From the NCBI RefSeq assembly GCF_003073045.1, contig NC_037596.1:7769416-7833415 (forward strand): 64,000 nucleotides of DNA, written 5' to 3'. The position numbers and the translations under genes are program-made. Below, in pieces: positions 61,001 to 64,000 of this stretch. The stretch is from Pomacea canaliculata (lineage: Eukaryota > Mollusca > Gastropoda > Architaenioglossa > Ampullariidae). Within the stretch, counting starts at the first letter, position 1. Every line of letters begins with the position of its first letter. The notes under the pieces were generated by a model. That model was not told the origin of the DNA and ran no database searches. It was given only the letters and a program-made list of their open reading frames with translations.

Positions 61001-63487
61001 AATAAGCGTTTATTAACTGATCATTTTACACCCTTGTTGTCCTAAAATGTAAACATTTATCATGGACCTTCTGCCAATGCTCATATCATTCTTGTTTCAG
61101 GAGTTGTGTTGGAAAAGTTACATCACAACACATAGCCAGAGAAAAGATTTTTTAACCTGATTGAAGCACTCGAGTAATGTACTAAGTTATGTCTTTGATT
61201 GTAGAGGGTAGGGGTCAAACAGCTCCCAGGACTGTCCCTTTCTCACGCCGGTTGCATGCGTAACAGCCAGCCTTGAACTGCCCACCCGCAGCTACTGGTG
61301 ACTGGACCTATTGTACGAAGTTGCCTGAGCCACTTGGGGAGACCATGATCAGACAGGGCGTTTTGGGGGTGACCACGAGGCTGAGAAAGCTCGCGATGAG
61401 ACTGTGGGAAAATGGAGTGGATGGTTCTGGAACGTTCAACGGAAGATAGAATAAGTAGTGTAGCTTTACTGTTGAGAGGAGCTTTTTGGTTTGGAAGTGA
61501 GTGTGGTGAGACGACAGGCCAGCCGCCAGGTGAAACTCTGAATAAAATCTACAGTTGTGCAGCAATTTCGATCTTTGTAGTGTTCTTGTACGACTAGCCC
61601 TTAATAGAGAGGTTTTACTGTACAAGAAAAAAAAATCCATAAAATATGCTGGGATTTAGGAAAAACCAATAATGTCTGAAGTAAGGTCAAGGTAATTTTA
61701 AGGTATGAACTCATAGCAAAGGTTGAAGTAACAATAAGGTATGTGGTCAAGGTAAGGTTGAAGTACCATTAAGTCATGATCTCTTACCTGTGACTTCTGT
61801 GGGTTTCTCTTGCCATCCATACTGACCATAACGACCCCAGGCAATACAAAGAAGAATAAGCCCACTCAGCCACAGGCTCAGGGAGGCCATGTAGAGTTTG
61901 TAGGAGGAGTGAAACAGCTGCCGATTTCGTAGTATCACTAAAAAGGCAATCAGATGAACAACATAGATCTCCTATGTACAGGTGCTAATCACACAAAATA
62001 GCTATTTGGTCTTGTGTGAATATGTGTGTAGTTGCTGCATGAAGCTGACATTTTCACTTTATTAGAATCATGGTTATGTCAACTTAATAATATTGAAATC
62101 AATCTCCAGGCTAAATTGTGTATCTATCTACTTTTATACAAAGACTTAAAGGTGGCATTGCTATGTGTTTGTAAATGTGTCTTCCACTATCAGACTGCTT
62201 AGACAAGCAGATGGATATTACTTTCCCTATGATTGCTTTGAATTTTAGGGGTGTTATTGCAGCCTTTGAGCACAAAGTTAAAAAATGATTAATAATATAC
62301 ATTAATTCTGTATATGGTAATATTTTATTCCTCTAATTCACTTGTTCAGAAGTGATATGCAATATAAGGCAAATTGAACCTACCTGCACAAACTATTGAC
62401 AACGCCATCATGATAATATATGCTACCAAATATGCCATATCTTCTGGGAAAATGTCTGGAAAAAGTAAAAGTTTATGATGATTTACTACTTAGTTCTGCA
62501 CATAAAATCTATGGAAAGAAAATAATGTGCATTTAGTCTTTTACTGCCTGTTAATATTTTTGAAAAAAAATCCAGTTTTCATTTTTTCCCATTTCAAAGC
62601 TGTATTAGAGATGTAAATCTGCAATTTACAGTCTCAAAAATTTGTGCAGTCTTTACTTGTTCCTTAGATGCCACCCAAACACTGACCCAAAGCACCATGG
62701 TAAAGGCAGATATTTAACATGGTGGTTCTGCACCAGCTGAACCAATGATATCCATTGCATTCAAAAAAACAAACAAACAAAAAACAAAAAAAAAAAAAAC
62801 AACTTCAAACTGTTGAATCCACAAAATCATCCTAAAATCATATCTTAACAAAACAGCCTACTGTTACATATTGAATAAGGAGCTTGAAATAAATCTCTGG
62901 TACTTACAAAACTCATCTGCTGAGTATTCATACTGAAGGAATTCATTTTCTTCGCCATTAGTGAGATGTAGTTTATAATAAAACTTTAGCCCTTGGACCT
63001 GAGAAAAGTACAATACAGGCTTTAAGGGGGAAAATAACATCACAATAGATGTGATGCAGAATGAACACACACTTGCAATATTGTTTTTCAAAAATCGTTA
63101 AAAATTAAAGACATTAAAGTATTTTGGGTGTGTGAATGTATACAGACACTTGTAGCCTATGTGTATTAATAAACACTCAAAATAAAAAAATATACTTATG
63201 CATATATATTCATGCACATGCATTAATTACCTCAGACTAGCATGACAAATAATAAAGATTAAATGACTTACTTTATCTAAGGGTTCATCGCACCGGGCAA
63301 CAACTATGTACCACCACCTTTCACGCATTGACCGAAAGGTTCGAATCCCACTACAGCTGTAGAAGGCTTGTCCATTGGTAGTAGCAACAGTGCAGCCGGA
63401 GAAGCGTGATATTGCTGTGTTGCTAGTGTTCAAGGCTATGACCTGATTGTTTTCAAGGGACAGCACAGATCTCCGAGCAGAGCAGTT
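58034..63487 (-). CDS. TMEM145: Transmembrane protein 145 (partial, N-terminus off window)
   Basis: Ten in-phase exons are seen: 63487-63272, 62998-62908, 62455-62384, 61937-61788, 60908-60736, 60489-60317, 59754-59634, 59445-59386, 58675-58442 and 58138-58034, giving 464 residues. Earlier exons must lie past 64000. The first part is extracellular (ENNQVIAL, FRSMRERWWYIVVARC, YSADEF), then seven hydrophobic helices of the GPR180/TMEM145 (Lu7TM) family follow, with MAKGYTITRGRL, YYYESPPGYGLIAMR and GMPKWSREK closely resembling vertebrate TMEM145 rather than GPR180. The helix block ends with NKNFPYHVKTSQ. A longer cytoplasmic Pro/Ser-rich tail ends at the TGA of the last exon. The biochemical role is little known; a trafficking or receptor role is possible. 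Every exon junction keeps the frame. Confidence 0.92.
61200..61620. repeat. GC-richer insert in a TMEM145 intron, unclassified
   Basis: About 420 bases of near-balanced composition interrupt an AT-rich intron. I see no coding potential that resembles a known family and no clear terminal repeats. An old retroposed or transposed insertion is the likeliest origin. Confidence 0.35.
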
Positions 63488-63659
63488 CTGTAAAAGTAAC
63501 AAAGTGGTCAGTTTTTGTAAAACTGCTGACACTCCACAAATTTGGTTAAAATCCACTTTTTTAAGGCTTCATAAAAGTAAACAGACTGCCTGGCTATCAA
63601 GAAAATGGTATCATTGAGAAAATATTTAAGAATGAAAAACTGCTCTTTTTCCAACTAAA

Positions 63660-64000
63660 GTCTACCTCATTTTCTGTGTCAGTCCATAAAGTTGTTTCGC
63701 TGCACAATAACTAAAAAATCCTGTGACCATATGTTGTTGTTCTGGTGACAGAAAAAGTTAGGAGAAGGTCCTCGGACAAGGAATGGAGTTGTCTGGGTGG
63801 GACATAAAGGAAGAGAAGTTCAGAAAAGGAGTCAGGGCAAAGGATTTAAAACACAGCACAGTTTGTATTGAATGAGAGAACGGGTGGGTAGCCAGCTTAG
63901 AAAACGGAGAGGGTGGTGTGGTCCCGTTTCCTAGCTCTAAGCACCAGACATGTGGCAGAGTTCCGTACTTTCTGCAGTTTGTGAAAAAGGTATGCAGGGC
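63660..64000 (-). mobile_element. LINE 3'-end remnant running off the window
   Basis: Minus-strand translation with shifts gives LFHKLQKVRNSATCLVLRAR followed by KRDH, then VPPRQLHSLSEDLL, then VTRTTTYGHRIFSYCAAKQL. These match the C-terminal region after the reverse transcriptase of many animal LINEs (LQKVQNSAARLV, VPPRSLRSSSD, FGDRSFSSAAP). Several stops and indels mark it as dead. It lies in an intron of TMEM145, just upstream of the exon at 63487. Confidence 0.75.

Noticed and set aside
1-64000. CRISPR arrays, operons or prokaryotic features
   Set aside because: None seen; all well-supported protein-coding genes here have spliceosomal introns and eukaryotic signals.

Overview
The window is animal nuclear DNA. 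It is AT-rich, its genes are split by GT-AG introns, and it carries SINE, LINE, hAT and mariner relics. The gene set (PRDM10, TMEM218, TMEM145, a Gal3ST-type sulfotransferase, C2H2 and THAP zinc-finger proteins) and a tRNA-derived SINE fit a lophotrochozoan invertebrate. A mollusc, perhaps a gastropod, is my best guess, but the sequence alone does not prove it.

Layout. At 1.75-7.1 kb (+) lies a THAP-domain gene whose last exon carries a C2H2 array; a decayed copy of the array's 3' half follows at about 7.2-7.7 kb. At 8.6-10.7 kb are SINE and mariner relics. At 12.66-15.65 kb (+) is a complete four-exon galactose 3-O-sulfotransferase-like gene. At 15.9-16.7 kb is a dead LINE reverse transcriptase fragment. 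At 21.3-27.7 kb (-) is a five-exon C2H2 gene with 16 fingers and a His/Ala-rich N-terminus, followed by about 3 kb of AT-rich probable 3' UTR. At 30.5 kb (-) is a tRNA-Ile with anticodon GAT. At 30.86-32.17 kb (+) is TMEM218. At 36.4-50.9 kb (-) is PRDM10 with 18 coding exons, a likely 5' UTR exon near 52.7 kb, and a 3' UTR that may reach 32.8 kb, tail to tail with TMEM218. At 58.0 kb to beyond 63.5 kb (-) is the 3' part of TMEM145, whose N-terminal exons lie past the right edge.

Function. The genes do not form one pathway. Three encode likely DNA-binding regulators (THAP-C2H2, the 16-finger protein, PRDM10), two encode membrane proteins (TMEM218 of the ciliary transition zone, TMEM145 of the seven-TM GPR180/TMEM145 family) and one encodes a Golgi sulfotransferase.

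No undescribed multi-gene system is evident. The observations most worth a second look are: the THAP-C2H2 fusion with an internal tandem duplication; single-base frame breaks in otherwise conserved PRDM10 exons, most simply explained as assembly indels; a diverged inverted duplication in the THAP-gene intron; a Cys/His-rich open frame nested in a PRDM10 intron; the rare tRNA-Ile(GAU); and probable GC-AG introns.
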